Shown: piece after piece, positions 24,315 to 36,100 of the stretch
Layout of the letters: the number at the start of each line of letters is the position of its first letter
Position numbering within the stretch: the first letter of the stretch is position 1
From: Callaeas wilsoni
Lineage: Eukaryota; Chordata; Aves; Passeriformes; Callaeidae
DNA: 64,000 nt
NCBI GenBank assembly: GCA_013398955.1
Contig: VWPU01009432.1
Location: forward strand, 450,001-514,000
Direction of reading: 5' to 3'
The notes under the pieces: generated by a model
Seen by the model: only the letters and a program-made list of their open reading frames with translations
Told to the model about the DNA's origin: nothing
Databases searched by the model: none
Program-made: the position numbers and the translations under genes

Positions 24315-24480
24315 CCATTTTTTGGAAACTTAATAAGAGAGATATTGGCAGGATTTAAACTTTGTATGGAAATGCAAGATCCTGAAACTGTTATGTACCA
24401 TTTTTTGGAAACTTAATAGGAGAGGTATTGGCAGGATTTAAACTTTGTATGGAAATGCAAGATCCTGAAACTGTTATGTA
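24315..24480 (+). repeat. 83-bp tandem duplication, two copies
   Basis: Copy 1 (24315-24397) and copy 2 (24398-24480) are contiguous and identical except at two positions, 24336/24419 and 24342/24425. Both differences are A in copy 1 and G in copy 2. At 81 of 83 identical sites this is a comparatively recent event. The unit begins CCATTTTTTGGAAAC and ends CTGTTATGTA, and it matches no repeat family I know. A short ORF (24216-24416) runs into it but is not a credible gene. Confidence 0.95.
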
Positions 24481-24939
24481 TTAAGGAAACTTCTAGGGAG
24501 TGGCTTCCAGCAAAATCAAAGACAACCTCTGAGGCCCAAGTACCATCAGTAGACTGACACAAAAGAGGCTGATCCTGGCAGAGCACTGCTCTTGCTTGAG
24601 CAGTCCCATACTAAGACTGAAAAACAACCTTGCCAACAAATAAAGTCACAGTGGCAGATTTACCCATGAGCTGAGTGTGCTCTGAGTCAGGTTGTGGAAG
24701 GAGATATGCTGTCACCCAAAATTTGCTCTCTGTTTGTGCAGAACATTTCTCCTTGCAGTGTGGCTATATTTTAATGCATTCGTACCCAATTTGCCGCTTT
24801 CCTCTTTCCACAGGATTTGATGGCAATTCCTAATTTTCATGGCCTTTGATAGATTCACTGCAGGTGAAATTCCTTGTGGCCAAAAGGTCTCCTTCCCAAC
24901 TTCTTGACTCCTTGTTCTCACATCAGGGTGATTTACAGA

Positions 24940-24961
24940 ACAAGCAGTATGTACTGCTTGT
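24940..24961. repeat. 22-bp inverted repeat (10-bp arms)
   Basis: ACAAGCAGTA (24940-24949) and TACTGCTTGT (24952-24961) are exact reverse complements around TG. Four more flanking bases pair after a single mismatch, giving a 32-nt hairpin (24935-24966). It is short and of unknown role. Confidence 0.65.
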
Positions 24962-25368
24962 ATTGTCTTGCTGCCTGCAGTGGGGTTTTTGAACAATATG
25001 CTCAAGTACTTATTCACTGTTCTCACAAGCAAACAACCTTAAATATCAGAGTATTATGAAGCCTAAGGAAAATTAGTACACATGATAGAGCTGGCACTGA
25101 AGACTCACAAGTCTTTTAGGTAGGTTACTTCAAAACATTCATATAGAAGAGCAGCACATGTTTTCTGGGTTTTTAATTCTAACACAGAAGACAACTGTAA
25201 TAGTTTGCCTTTAATTTACCGAGATTTTCCATTTGATGCAAGAGTAGATGCATGTTAAAAAATAAGCTTGAAGACTTATGGCATTTTCCTCTAAATTGAG
25301 AGGTCAGCCTAGAGATGGTTTCAGACTGATTTTTCTGCCCCAGATGATTAAGAGTTTTCTACATTTAT

Positions 25369-25428
25369 AAAAAACAAAAAAAAACCAAAAAACCCCCACC
25401 ACCAAACAAACAAACAAACAAACAAACA
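25369..25428 (+). repeat. A-rich tract followed by (CAAA)n
   Basis: An A-rich stretch leads into about 6.5 units of CAAA at 25403-25428, followed by TA- and CA-rich bases to about 25446. Confidence 0.85.
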
Positions 25429-25879
25429 TATATATCTATATACACACTTCATAAAATATCCAGCTGAAACAAAAACCATAAATCATTCATTAAAGCTTAA
25501 AGGCTATATATATATAATCAACAGGCACCAAAATATATTCACTGAGGAACAATAAACTGTAATAGGAAAAGATTTGTAAAATATTTAATGGGCATAATGA
25601 GCCCTGGCCTATCACTTCTCTAAGTGTAGCACATCTGTATAGCTTCCCAGGATGTCTTCAGTATGAAGTAGGAAGATTAATGTATAGTTGGAAAGCCATG
25701 ATACTACTTTAAGTTGGAGGATAGGATGATGTTCACTCAGAGAGAAGAAGCCACGTCTCTGGTACCATAGCAGTTATCAGAGCAGGAGAAAACTGCTCAG
25801 ATGAACAAAAGAACACTGGACAGAAAAGTATAAATCTCTACTTATAGTCCACTACAGTTAGCTTTGAATCTGATTTATT

Positions 25880-25934
25880 AAAAAAAAAACCAAAAAAACC
25901 AAAAAACCAAAAAAACAACAACAAAAAAAAAAAA
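25880..25934 (+). repeat. A-rich low-complexity tract with CC interruptions
   Basis: Runs of 6 to 12 A residues separated by CC or C, 55 bases long. I see no source gene that would make this a retroposon tail. Confidence 0.8.
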
Positions 25935-28900
25935 CCACCCAAGAGAAATGTAGGCACAAAATTATCAATAAAATTTTCAGTTCCTAACTATCAAACTATG
26001 ACTAGGATTTCATCAACCTCCCTACTTCCATATTAAAAAATAAGTTTTGTCCCTTATGGTCTCAAAATAAAAGATATGAGCTTGCAAACAGCCTGAAAGA
26101 ATGACTAATAGTGATTTGTGTTGCCCCAAACATTTCACTTAATTTTGCATCTGACATAAAAAAGGCCATTGGAAAAACACTTCTGAAAAGCACTTTGTGT
26201 ATGACACAAGGAGAAATCCATAATGTGTCAGTCTTAAGGTCCATACTTACTTGCTGTGCTTCCTGCTCTACACGTGTGACAAAGGACTTTGCTTTTCTCC
26301 TCTGCTACACCAGTGTGGAACAGGGAGCAGGGGCCAGACATATGCTACCCATCACATCCCTTCACAAGGGAGAGAAGCTAGTACTGAACTGAAAATAGGG
26401 CTGGGGACAAGTATTAGCATGGGGTTGATGTAGACATAATCGCAAGGAATTAACTGTAGAAAAAAAAATTAACTTTGTTTCTGCTTTATAGAATATCAAC
26501 AGATGTGCCACGAATCATATTGCAGTAGTTAAACAAGAGTTTTTCTGTCTCTGTGCTTAGCAAACCATGTTTTACTGCAGTCTAGGTTTTTATAAAATGC
26601 CTGTTGACATGCAGTTAGCTATCAAGGTCCATGTGACAAGTCATAACCTAAAAGTCAAAAGCAAAATAGATATGCAACAAAAAATACCAGAATGTGTTTG
26701 CACAACATATACACCTGAAAACATTTTGAAAAGCAAAAATCCAGTGATTTATGCAAATAAATGGAACTGCACTTATATGAACAGACACACTATCTTTAAT
26801 TGCTCATTCTTTATAGGCAAAACTATGCCATAACTGTAAATGTATATTTTTATACAAATAATACATCATGCAGAGAAATTTATGAAATGTTGTCTGCTCT
26901 TTGAAAAACTGGGCTGGGATATCAAGTCAGTCTGGTTTTCTCCTTTCACACCTTCTGTTCTTTATTTTTATTTGCTCGGCGGTATTCTCTGTCAATAAAG
27001 GCCTCGACATTTCTAAAGAGTAAGCTAATTTTTCTAGCATCTATAAAGGGATACCATTTGCTAGGTGATTCATTAAAACCCACAGAATAGTTTATACCAC
27101 ACTTTTAACTAATTTCCTAATGCAGTATCCGCATCCCACAATTTCATTTTATCTTCAGAGGGAAAGAGATGAGAATATATAAAACTCCCCATTATTTTGT
27201 TTTACCGAAGGCCTGGAATTTCAGCATGTATGAGACTTGCACATGCTGCATCAAGGTACAATAACCGAAAGAGCAATACCCATCTTGAACATTGCCACAG
27301 TGACTTACAGAATTGTGCCCTTGAGAAAAAGACTGTGAGAAAAATGGAGGGCCATGCAGTGACAAAAATGAAATAGAACTGTCATCTGGCAGTTCTTCAT
27401 AGTCCATCACGTAAACTATTACAGATATAAGAAGAGCCACAGAGTGCTTGGGCAAAGGTTGTTAAACCACTACTCCAAGGTCAGGTCACTGCACATTGCT
27501 AAGATTGTTAGTAAAAGATAAACCAGTTTTCACTATGAAACTTGACATTGCCAGTTTTCAGCCTCACCTATAATACCATATGCTTGCAGCTAGGGACACA
27601 GCTGGATAAACTAATAATACAAGAGTTTACAAGAACAGTTCTCATTGATGTTAAGAGCATTTAATATTGAACAATCATCGTTTTCTTATCAAATAATGTG
27701 AATGTGATTTTCATGTTACTTTACTTACATTTTCATTTCATTAATATATTCTGTGCTAATTCTGTGCCTATCTTTTAAAAAAGAGTGTCTTTCACAGTGA
27801 GATTATTTCTTTGGAAGGTACAAAATTAAAGGTCACCCCAAAATGTAATTGACCCCAAATTACCAAAGTTTAGGTCCAGATCAAGAGATTATCTTGAAAA
27901 ATTAGTACCTTTTGAAATTTAGTATGTTTGAGTTCTTTTTATTTGCCATCTTATTTTTCAAACATTTTGGGTAACCTTGATAATGATTCTCACTTTTCTT
28001 CATAAGGATAGGGATTGGAAGCTTATTTAAACAAAGATAAAAGTTATTTTTCTCCTGTACTCCCGTCTCAAAGAACTAGTCATTTCAATTTGTACGAGCC
28101 AATATGAGACACATGATTAAATCATGAGAGATAGCAACACAGACAATGTGCAGATTCCTCTGATCTCAGTGAAGAAGGATAGATGCTGGTCAGCCTTTTC
28201 CTGACACAAGTAAAATTCAACAAATACAAAACGGAGATGCAGAAACTCTTGCCTTTAAGCCATACATGAATCAGAATTGCCAAATGCAGACAGGACCCTA
28301 ATTTTGAGAAATCCAGGGCTCTTCTAGTTACAAATTAAGTTATTGATTTTCAGCAGCTCTAAAAATTCAATCCCTTAGAATTTTACAGGGGCAGTGATGG
28401 ATGTTAATGTAAAGCAAAGTACTTGGTCTATTGCCATGACAGAAAATGAAGTGCTGAAAACTATGCCTGGTTACTAAATACCTTAGCATTCTCAAAACAT
28501 TGGTTAATTCAACCACTCTGCTGTCTAAACATAAATGTGCTTGTGGTTGCTTACCAGTTATTTCTGGCTAGTGCTTTGATACTCAGGCATAGTTTAAGAA
28601 ACCAAAGAAGGATTATGGAGGATTCTGCTCATTTTTTTTATCATTAAATAGAATAGGAATAAAGCATGCTGCTGATCTGACTACAGAAATTGGTATGTGC
28701 CTATGTACTATACCCCCAGAGAGCAAGCGTGAGATAAACAGACATGAATAGAGGTACACAGCAGAGGCTGCTTAAATGCATGCAGCGAGCCTCTGCTTTC
28801 CAGTTTGTTTGGGGATTTTCTTTGTTGCTTTTGGGTTTGGAGTTTTTTTTCTCCAAGAGAATATAACAAAAGCATTGACCAAGAATTCTGCCATATGTAG

Positions 28901-28964
28901 TCTGCAATTTTTATCGGAAAAAAAAATATTATCTAATCAAAGCAAGAAGCAAGGGATGCAAATA

Positions 28965-28981
28965 TCTGATCAATCTGATCA
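28965..28981. repeat. Small inverted repeat CTGATCA/TGATCAG
   Basis: The 7-bp arms CTGATCA and TGATCAG surround ATC, and the same bases also form a direct repeat of ATCTGATCA. Probably chance or slippage. Confidence 0.4.
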
Positions 28982-31900
28982 GTCTCTCTAGTGCTCAAAT
29001 GCCACTGTGCTAACTAGTTAGTATGTGATGAGTATGTAGCACATATACTTAGAACCAAAAGATAAATATCCCTGGATTAATGTCTGTAAGGGAGACTTTC
29101 TACTGCTTTGCAATGTTCTTGTTACTATCCTGTCTTTGAGTCTTCACCTTATCATTCACAGTGAGCAGATCACTCCAGCATTGTCTGAATTAAATCAGGT
29201 AAGTGGTTTAGCTAGATTCTAGCTGTTGCCTTCTACAGAGTACATAAGGCTGCTAGCTATCATAATTCTTTTACCTCACCTTCTAGAGGATAAATTCTCA
29301 GAAGCTGGTACAGTTGGTGTCTATTTTTCCCTTCCCCACATATTTAATTAACAGCCACTCTCTATATGCGTGTTGAGATGGTCTTTTTTTGAAATTACAC
29401 TTGTGCAATTGTTCAGATCTACTTGAAGTTTCAAGTAAAATCATATCCTGAACATTATAGCACAATAAAGTATGCATTTAAGTTGCCATAAAAGCTTGAT
29501 TTGCACACTGTAAACTTTCAGAAATAGTTAATATAAAATGTTTAACATGAGGACATTGTAAATATTAACAGATTGAGTCTCTATTTCCTTACACAATTTT
29601 TTGTACCAGCATGGTATCATGATAAAAAGCAGAGAAGACAACTCAGCCTCTGAAAAAGCAATCTCCTCCTGATTCTTGAGACCTCAGAGCTCTTCTGCTT
29701 CCACAGTGGACATTAGCACTGGCAGCTGGATATTCAGTGCATTATATTGAACAAGGAAGTTTTTGAAAGAGATATATACAATGTAAAATGTATAAGCAAC
29801 CCAGAGAACAGAGTCTGGGATATGTGTGAGCACCCTCAAAGAAAGAAGCTAAACGTCCTATGGTGGGTCACCTTTTTGCTTTCTCTATTTCCAAGGCCCA
29901 GTAACTATTGAGTTATTCCAGGCAACAGGTCAGATTCCTTATCAGTGGGAAGTCTTCAATTTGAACTAATCCATAAACTTGCAGTGGAACCAGCTATGAA
30001 TGATAAATTAAAGGGTCAGTAAAATATTTTTGTTACATTCCACTTAAAATTCTATTAAGCATTTAAATAGACTCAATATTACCACAATTAGAATTAGGTA
30101 AATTTCCTTTAGAGAGGACTTTAAGTCTCAGGAACAAAACCGTTTGACTATGGTATTAAAAGAAAATACCATTTCCTCCTTTTCTAGCCAATGATCAATG
30201 TCTACGTTATACTATTAAAAAAAAACATGGAAAAGTAGAGAAAAAGATACTGGAGTGAGCGTTCCAAACAGATGGAATGTGTCTTTCCATCAGGTCTGAA
30301 AAACACATACTCACAGACTACAGCAATTTCAGAAGCAACAGGGTCCTGCAGTTTTCCTGTTGGTCAGCTCCAAGAGATGACATGCAGAGGACTTTGGGTG
30401 GCACCAGTTCTACTCTGAGAGTCTTAAATTTTCTAGTACATTACAGAATAATTTACCACAAAAGCCCATTTTGTAATCTGCAGATTATCTAAAGTTAAGA
30501 ACGGCAATATTTTCATTATATTTAAAATAAAAATTACATTTACTCTGGTTTGTGTTTGGAATCTTCCTGTTGCTGACTCTGCTATATTTAGAACTTCTTG
30601 CATCAGCATACCAGCCAAAACACAGGTTGGGGGGAAATGTTCAACATAAAATTTACACACGATGCTTATTCTGGGTATGAGGACAACCATGGGCTAATTT
30701 CTGTCAGGAGTCACCCACTCATAATCATGGAGCCAGTCCCTGGATCACTCCTTTTATTCAAAGACTTAATTTGATTTTTAAACTTTTTGATTTATTTTAC
30801 TTTATTGCTTCTAGTTTGATACAAATTTTATTTTTAATAATGCTTTGATAGTTTCTTCCTATTTTAAATAAAAAATCATGAGGCAAATCACTAAGCCTCC
30901 AAGGAAAACTAGGATAAAAGTTTTATATTTATAGGCAGGTTCTTTTAACAATTAAAGGTACATTTTTAAATGAACTGGCCTACTAGTTTGAAACTTTATG
31001 ACATAAATTCTCAGTAGCTTTTCAATTTATTTGCCTTCATCTAGCTGGGGAAAATACAGGCTTTGCACTTACACAGTCCTTTTTTCTTCCTTGAACATTG
31101 CATTTTGGTCTTTAGCAATGTAGTATAATGTTAAGCTGCTTCTGTATGCTGCCTATAGGTGGAATAATTTCATATTTTCTTTTCTTAAACATTTCCCTAT
31201 TATTTACGCAAGTAGTTTTGGCTGTGTCACATAAAAAAATCGCTGTGTCTTTGCATCCTTTTGTAGTTCCCAAAGCTTCATCACCTGCATCATTTCTGCC
31301 TCTATCTTGGCCTTACATACCAACTTGACAGTGATTGAGTCTTTCAATAGGGGATGAGTTCTTGGGATTATTTAAAGATGAGATTTTATCTGATCTTTTA
31401 AGGGTTTTACCAACACCCATTTCTAATGACCTTCCTCAATTTCCTTGTATTAGGTAAAGTATTGTATGGTGCTAGTCCTTCAAGCCTTCTTTATTCAGCA
31501 GAGTAACCATTCCACTAGTTAGGAATCACAGTCCTTCTCAGCCGTAAAGTGTTCTGTCTACTACTCAGCCCCTGCACCTGACCAAAAAAGTAGTCATCCA
31601 TGAAGAGAGCAAGAAGCCAGAGCTGGATGCTTGTTTAGCTGTTCAAGGGTTGTTATTCTCCCCATCTGCACTGTGGGAATGAAGCTGGCTGCCGGTGGCT
31701 ACTTCAGTCAACACAAAACCTAAGCTTTCTTGGAAAAACTCCAGTCCAGCCTCTTGCTATTATCCAGGTTATCTGACTCAGGGCATCAAGTGTTTAAATT
31801 TGGTTTTGTCATTATATTCTTCTAAGACTAGCCAGAGGATATGTTGATAGCATCTTCAGGAAAGAATTTACCCAGGCCAAAGACTAACCTTAATCTTCTT

Positions 31901-34900
31901 GGATCTTTCTGAGGGACAAGCAAAGAGTTTAGGAGCCAACAAGTTTCTTTCCTCTGGCTAAAAGCATAAAAGAAGTTTCCAAGATGTAATCACTTCTTGT
32001 CAGATACTCAAATGTCTGTGTCTGAGTTTTGCGGTGCAGTATTGATTGTACAAACACTCGTGTGTGGTTTGTTTCCATATATACATAAATGGGAAGAGGC
32101 CAGTTAAGCTCTTCCCACATTTGCGTTGCAGTTTAAAATAACATAATTTATCCAAACAAGTTTTCACACCAACAATGTTAAAAGGTAGGTTATTTATTTA
32201 AGGGATAGTAAGGATGAAGGAAAAAAAGTTTACCTTTGAAATAATTTTGCTCCTTTAGTAACATATATAATATGACCTCATCTTTTGGCACAATCAGATA
32301 CTGCACAGTTAACTACATTATCTTGTTAGGACAGTTATATTCTCTCATATGACAATGACTTGCAGTATGTAGTCACTGCCTTCTGGGGAAAGGAAAAAAA
32401 CCCAGCAATTACTGTGCAGTACTCGAATCTGCCTGCCAACAGCAGAACAGTGATTTGTGAGACACATCAAGAGCTTCTGGCAAGATCAATCTAGTGAGAT
32501 CTCTCTGATAGAGGAATAATGAGTTGACAAAGACCAATGTTCAGTTGGGCCCAAGTCCAATAAGATTACTGTACAGCATCATCAATATTGTCTGTGTTTG
32601 GAACTGACACAGTCAGAATGGAATCAATTGTATTTTCCACAGCACTGTCACACATGATTTTTAACTTTGGCTCACAACACTGCAGAGAAGCTTGCAGATG
32701 TTGGCAGATTTTTGCTAACTTATGGGATGTCATTATTAAGTAGGAACTGTGCACTACAGTAATTTGTGGTTCTGTGTGTTCCATCATATGGTCTCTGTGT
32801 TTAGGAGGGAGGAGATGGAAAAGATGCAGTAGCCGGAGGGATTTGTCTGTTATCATCCTCATTTTACTGTGATTGTTGAAAATACCATGTGATCCTAAAG
32901 GTGCAGATTGTTTTTCAGAGCAGGACTAATTTGGGCTGTTTAGCAAAGTGATTTTGCTCAAGCCTGAGCAAATGTCTCTATTTAAAAAAAAAAAAAAGTG
33001 AAAATGTTTTAATTACCTGATAAAAAATTCAGGATAGAGACGACCCCATTTGTGAATAATAGATGCTATCCAAGGCCTTGTAATCTTTATTTTAAAAAAT
33101 ATTTTTGAAAGCAATTTTGTTTGGTCTTGCGACTACTAGAGTTAAACATTCCTTCACAGAATGCTGTCATCTGTACTTGCTGAGTAATCCTTTTACATGT
33201 CTAGGCATTTCTGCATGTAATACAGCTTAGCATACTGCACAATAAGTAATAATACAGTAGCTTGTGAATTAGTTTAAATTTGACTTTTAGTTATGAACTT
33301 AAGATATTAATCTTATTAGTTATTTGCCATATACCAAATTTCAATTTAATATTTTTGAAAAATGAAGAGACAACTAAAAGGTCAAATTTCTTCTTCAAAT
33401 ATATGGGTTTCTTTGGATATTAAAATCTTTCTTTTTTTTCCCTTTGTTCATATCATTATTTTCATTATTTGTTTCCATGCAGTGTGTATGCTTCTTTTTG
33501 AGACTGAGATTTTAATTTTCATTAAAGGTAAATTTGAAAGCCCTGAAGACAGAAGTCAAATTTTGATTTGTAAAATACAATAAAGCAGATATCACTAAAA
33601 TAATTTCCATATAAGTTTGCACAGTAGAATTTATTCATGTTCACATAAAGTTATTTTGATACACTTTGGTGTTTGTCTAATAAGAAATACTACTTCAGAC
33701 AGAAGACTGGATTACTGTTAGTGAATATTGTATTTGATTTCTGTAGTCAAGAGTTTGATTTTGAAGACCAGAGATTAATGGCTTTGTATTACACTTACTA
33801 GAAGCTAAAGGACAGCAAACTATTTCAGAGATATCATTCAAGAGCAATCAAATAATAGTAAGCTTTAACCATCATCAATTTGCTCAGAACTTGACTCAGT
33901 ATACTGAAAATGAACTTTGGGACACCCATTGTGCCAAATGATTTCCCTTGAATCTGTCTGGTTGGATAACATTACTTATCATATCAGATGCAATTTTTTT
34001 AGCGGCATTGCTTCTGTGGGTTATACTGCTTATATGATTATAAGGGAATTCCCTCCTGGAGAAATTCCAGATAAACATTTAGTGTCCCCAACAAATGAGA
34101 AACTTCCCACCCAAGACAATTACAAAATTGGGCTAAAATGCATTTACACTTAGTAGTGTAATGTAACGTTTAATGTAAATACTTGTTTATCTGAAACCTC
34201 AGACATTCACTGGGATTTTTTCAGAAGAAGAGGGAAACAGCTGGCAATACACAGCTGTATCACTTATATACTTTTTTACTTACCGCATAATTTTTTCTGA
34301 CTTCCATTCCCCTCTTTTTACAAGGTTTAACTGAAAGATTGTTTAGAGGGTCAGATAGTTAAAAAAACCATTGTGTTTTCTGAAAAGTGTAATATAGCAC
34401 ATAACCTATTCAGAATTTTGAAGTATGGAAGGTTTTCAAAACCTATTCATAGCAAGTTTCATCCAATGAAGTTTTCAATTAAAGATAAAAATTAAAGATC
34501 AGCTTAATTTTTAAAAACGCAGCTAAATTTAAACATATTTAAGAAATACATAAAAATAGAATGTATAAAATATATAAAGCAAATATTATTTTAAAACAAC
34601 TTGCCTTTGCCAGAACTTTGCAGAAATTGTTATGCATGAGAAACAGATACATAAACCCACTAGAAATCATGACCAAACTCCCTTATTTCCCATCACACCA
34701 AATCTTTTCTATGTTCACTTTTTTTTGGTTAATTTTTGGTTAATTAAATTTTAGTTCTACAGAAGTTAGTCAGAACAGAATTTGCACAACTTTCTATATA
34801 TTGTATTATGCAACTTTAATCACAGCATTAATATATTCTATACTTAATGTACTCATTGATATCCATTTATTTCTCAGCAGCTGTAAATGAAATTTTGTCA

Positions 34901-35100
34901 CATACTGAAGCTTCCTGATACAAAAAACACCACAATTATTTCACTGAACATGAAGGTTATGCAAACTTTCAACAGACCTGAAGGAATAAGGACTTCACTT
35001 ATATCTATCTGACTGAAACACAAGCCAAACAAGTAAACATTAAAGTGACAAAAATAGTATCTGCCCTTTGGGAAACATTTGCTCAAAGTGCCTGGAGAGT

Positions 35101-36100
35101 GAGGGGTTGTTTATTTCTGTGGGGGTTTTTGTTGGGTTTTTTTCCTTTTCTTCTGTATCTTGTGACCATTCCTTTTAGCCAAAGGTGTTTCATGCCCCAT
35201 GGTTGGTATTCAGCCCCTGGCTAGGTTATTAAAAACAGCTCCTGTGCTACATCACAAGATTACTTTTGATAAGACACAAATCACCAAGTGTTTAAGCAGT
35301 CCATCTAACTTTAAGGACCACTGCTCATGCTCGACATGGCTGGGGATGTTGATGTCACTTGCTGAATTTGGACCTAATTGTGATTTTTTAATGACAATAA
35401 TTTATTAAGTCTGTTTTTTATAGACTGCACATGGCCCTAAATAATAATAAATTTATAAATAGTGATTGCATGCCACAAATAAGTCTTTTCTGTTGTCAGA
35501 CAATGTGTGATTAATAAGTGTCTTTTCTATCATTGCCTAGACTTTAAACAATAAATAAAAATGTGCAATCATAGATATATAAAGTAGGTCATGCTATTCA
35601 GAGGGTTTTATTGAGAATTCAACCATTCTTGGTGTTTCCTTCTTTTTTTCATATTCTGCTATACTCTAACAAACCTCATTTTTGTTGTGTACATAGGATG
35701 TCTCTTTATATTGTTATGGTGTGCATAGCCCTTATTCCCTTTTGCTGTTGATCTGTCTCTCCCTTTTTCCCCTTTTTTTTTAATGTGACACTTCTGAGCT
35801 GGTACCCATGGCAACACCCACGAGCAGGGGTGAGCCTATGAAGCCGCTGCAGCTCCCCATCACTCAGTTCTGACAATGCCAGTCATTAATCTAGCAATGT
35901 CTGCTTGCTCAGATCTCTACAGGTCCTCTTCTGGTCTTGTTTCCTTCCAGCAGTTGCTGCCCTGTGCACAAAGATTCAAAAGATTACTGTTAATGATTTT
36001 TCCAATTGTTTAAAACAGCTCAGGCTGGCAGCTCTGTCTAATCCACTCTCAGTGGCACCAAACATTAAATTATAGGGCAATCATTTTGTGAAGTAGTTTC
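35101..36100. other. Gene-free DNA with conserved-element-like composition
   Basis: There is no gene. Two patches differ from the surroundings. The stretch 35375-35560 is rich in AATAATTTATTA- and TAAT-type homeodomain words. The stretch 35795-36060 is locally GC-richer and contains a near RFX X-box at 35802-35815. Both resemble distal enhancers in composition, but this is impression only because conservation cannot be tested here. Confidence 0.25.
35802..35815. promoter_or_regulatory. Near-match to RFX X-box
   Basis: GTACCCATGGCAAC matches the second half-site RGYAAC exactly and the first half-site GTNRCC with one mismatch. It sits at the start of a locally GC-richer patch. Weak on its own. 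Confidence 0.2.

Larger units (their letters stand above)
24481..35100. other. Gene-free AT-rich DNA with simple repeats
   Basis: No gene is recognised. Listed separately are a 22-bp inverted repeat (24940-24961), A/C-rich simple sequence (25369-25428 and 25880-25934) and a 17-bp inverted repeat (28965-28981). A 98-codon minus-strand ORF at 32566-32862 reads somewhat like a folded protein but has no domain I can name, no splice context I can defend, and no upstream partner. A moderately GC-richer unique patch lies at 31500-31780. Confidence 0.5.

Noticed and set aside
32566..32862. 98-codon minus-strand ORF with protein-like composition
   Set aside because: I looked for transposase or other domains and for a defensible splice context and found neither.
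32952..32972. TTTGCTCA/TGAGCAAA hairpin as a regulatory RNA
   Set aside because: An 8-bp stem with a 4-nt loop is common by chance and has no flanking support.
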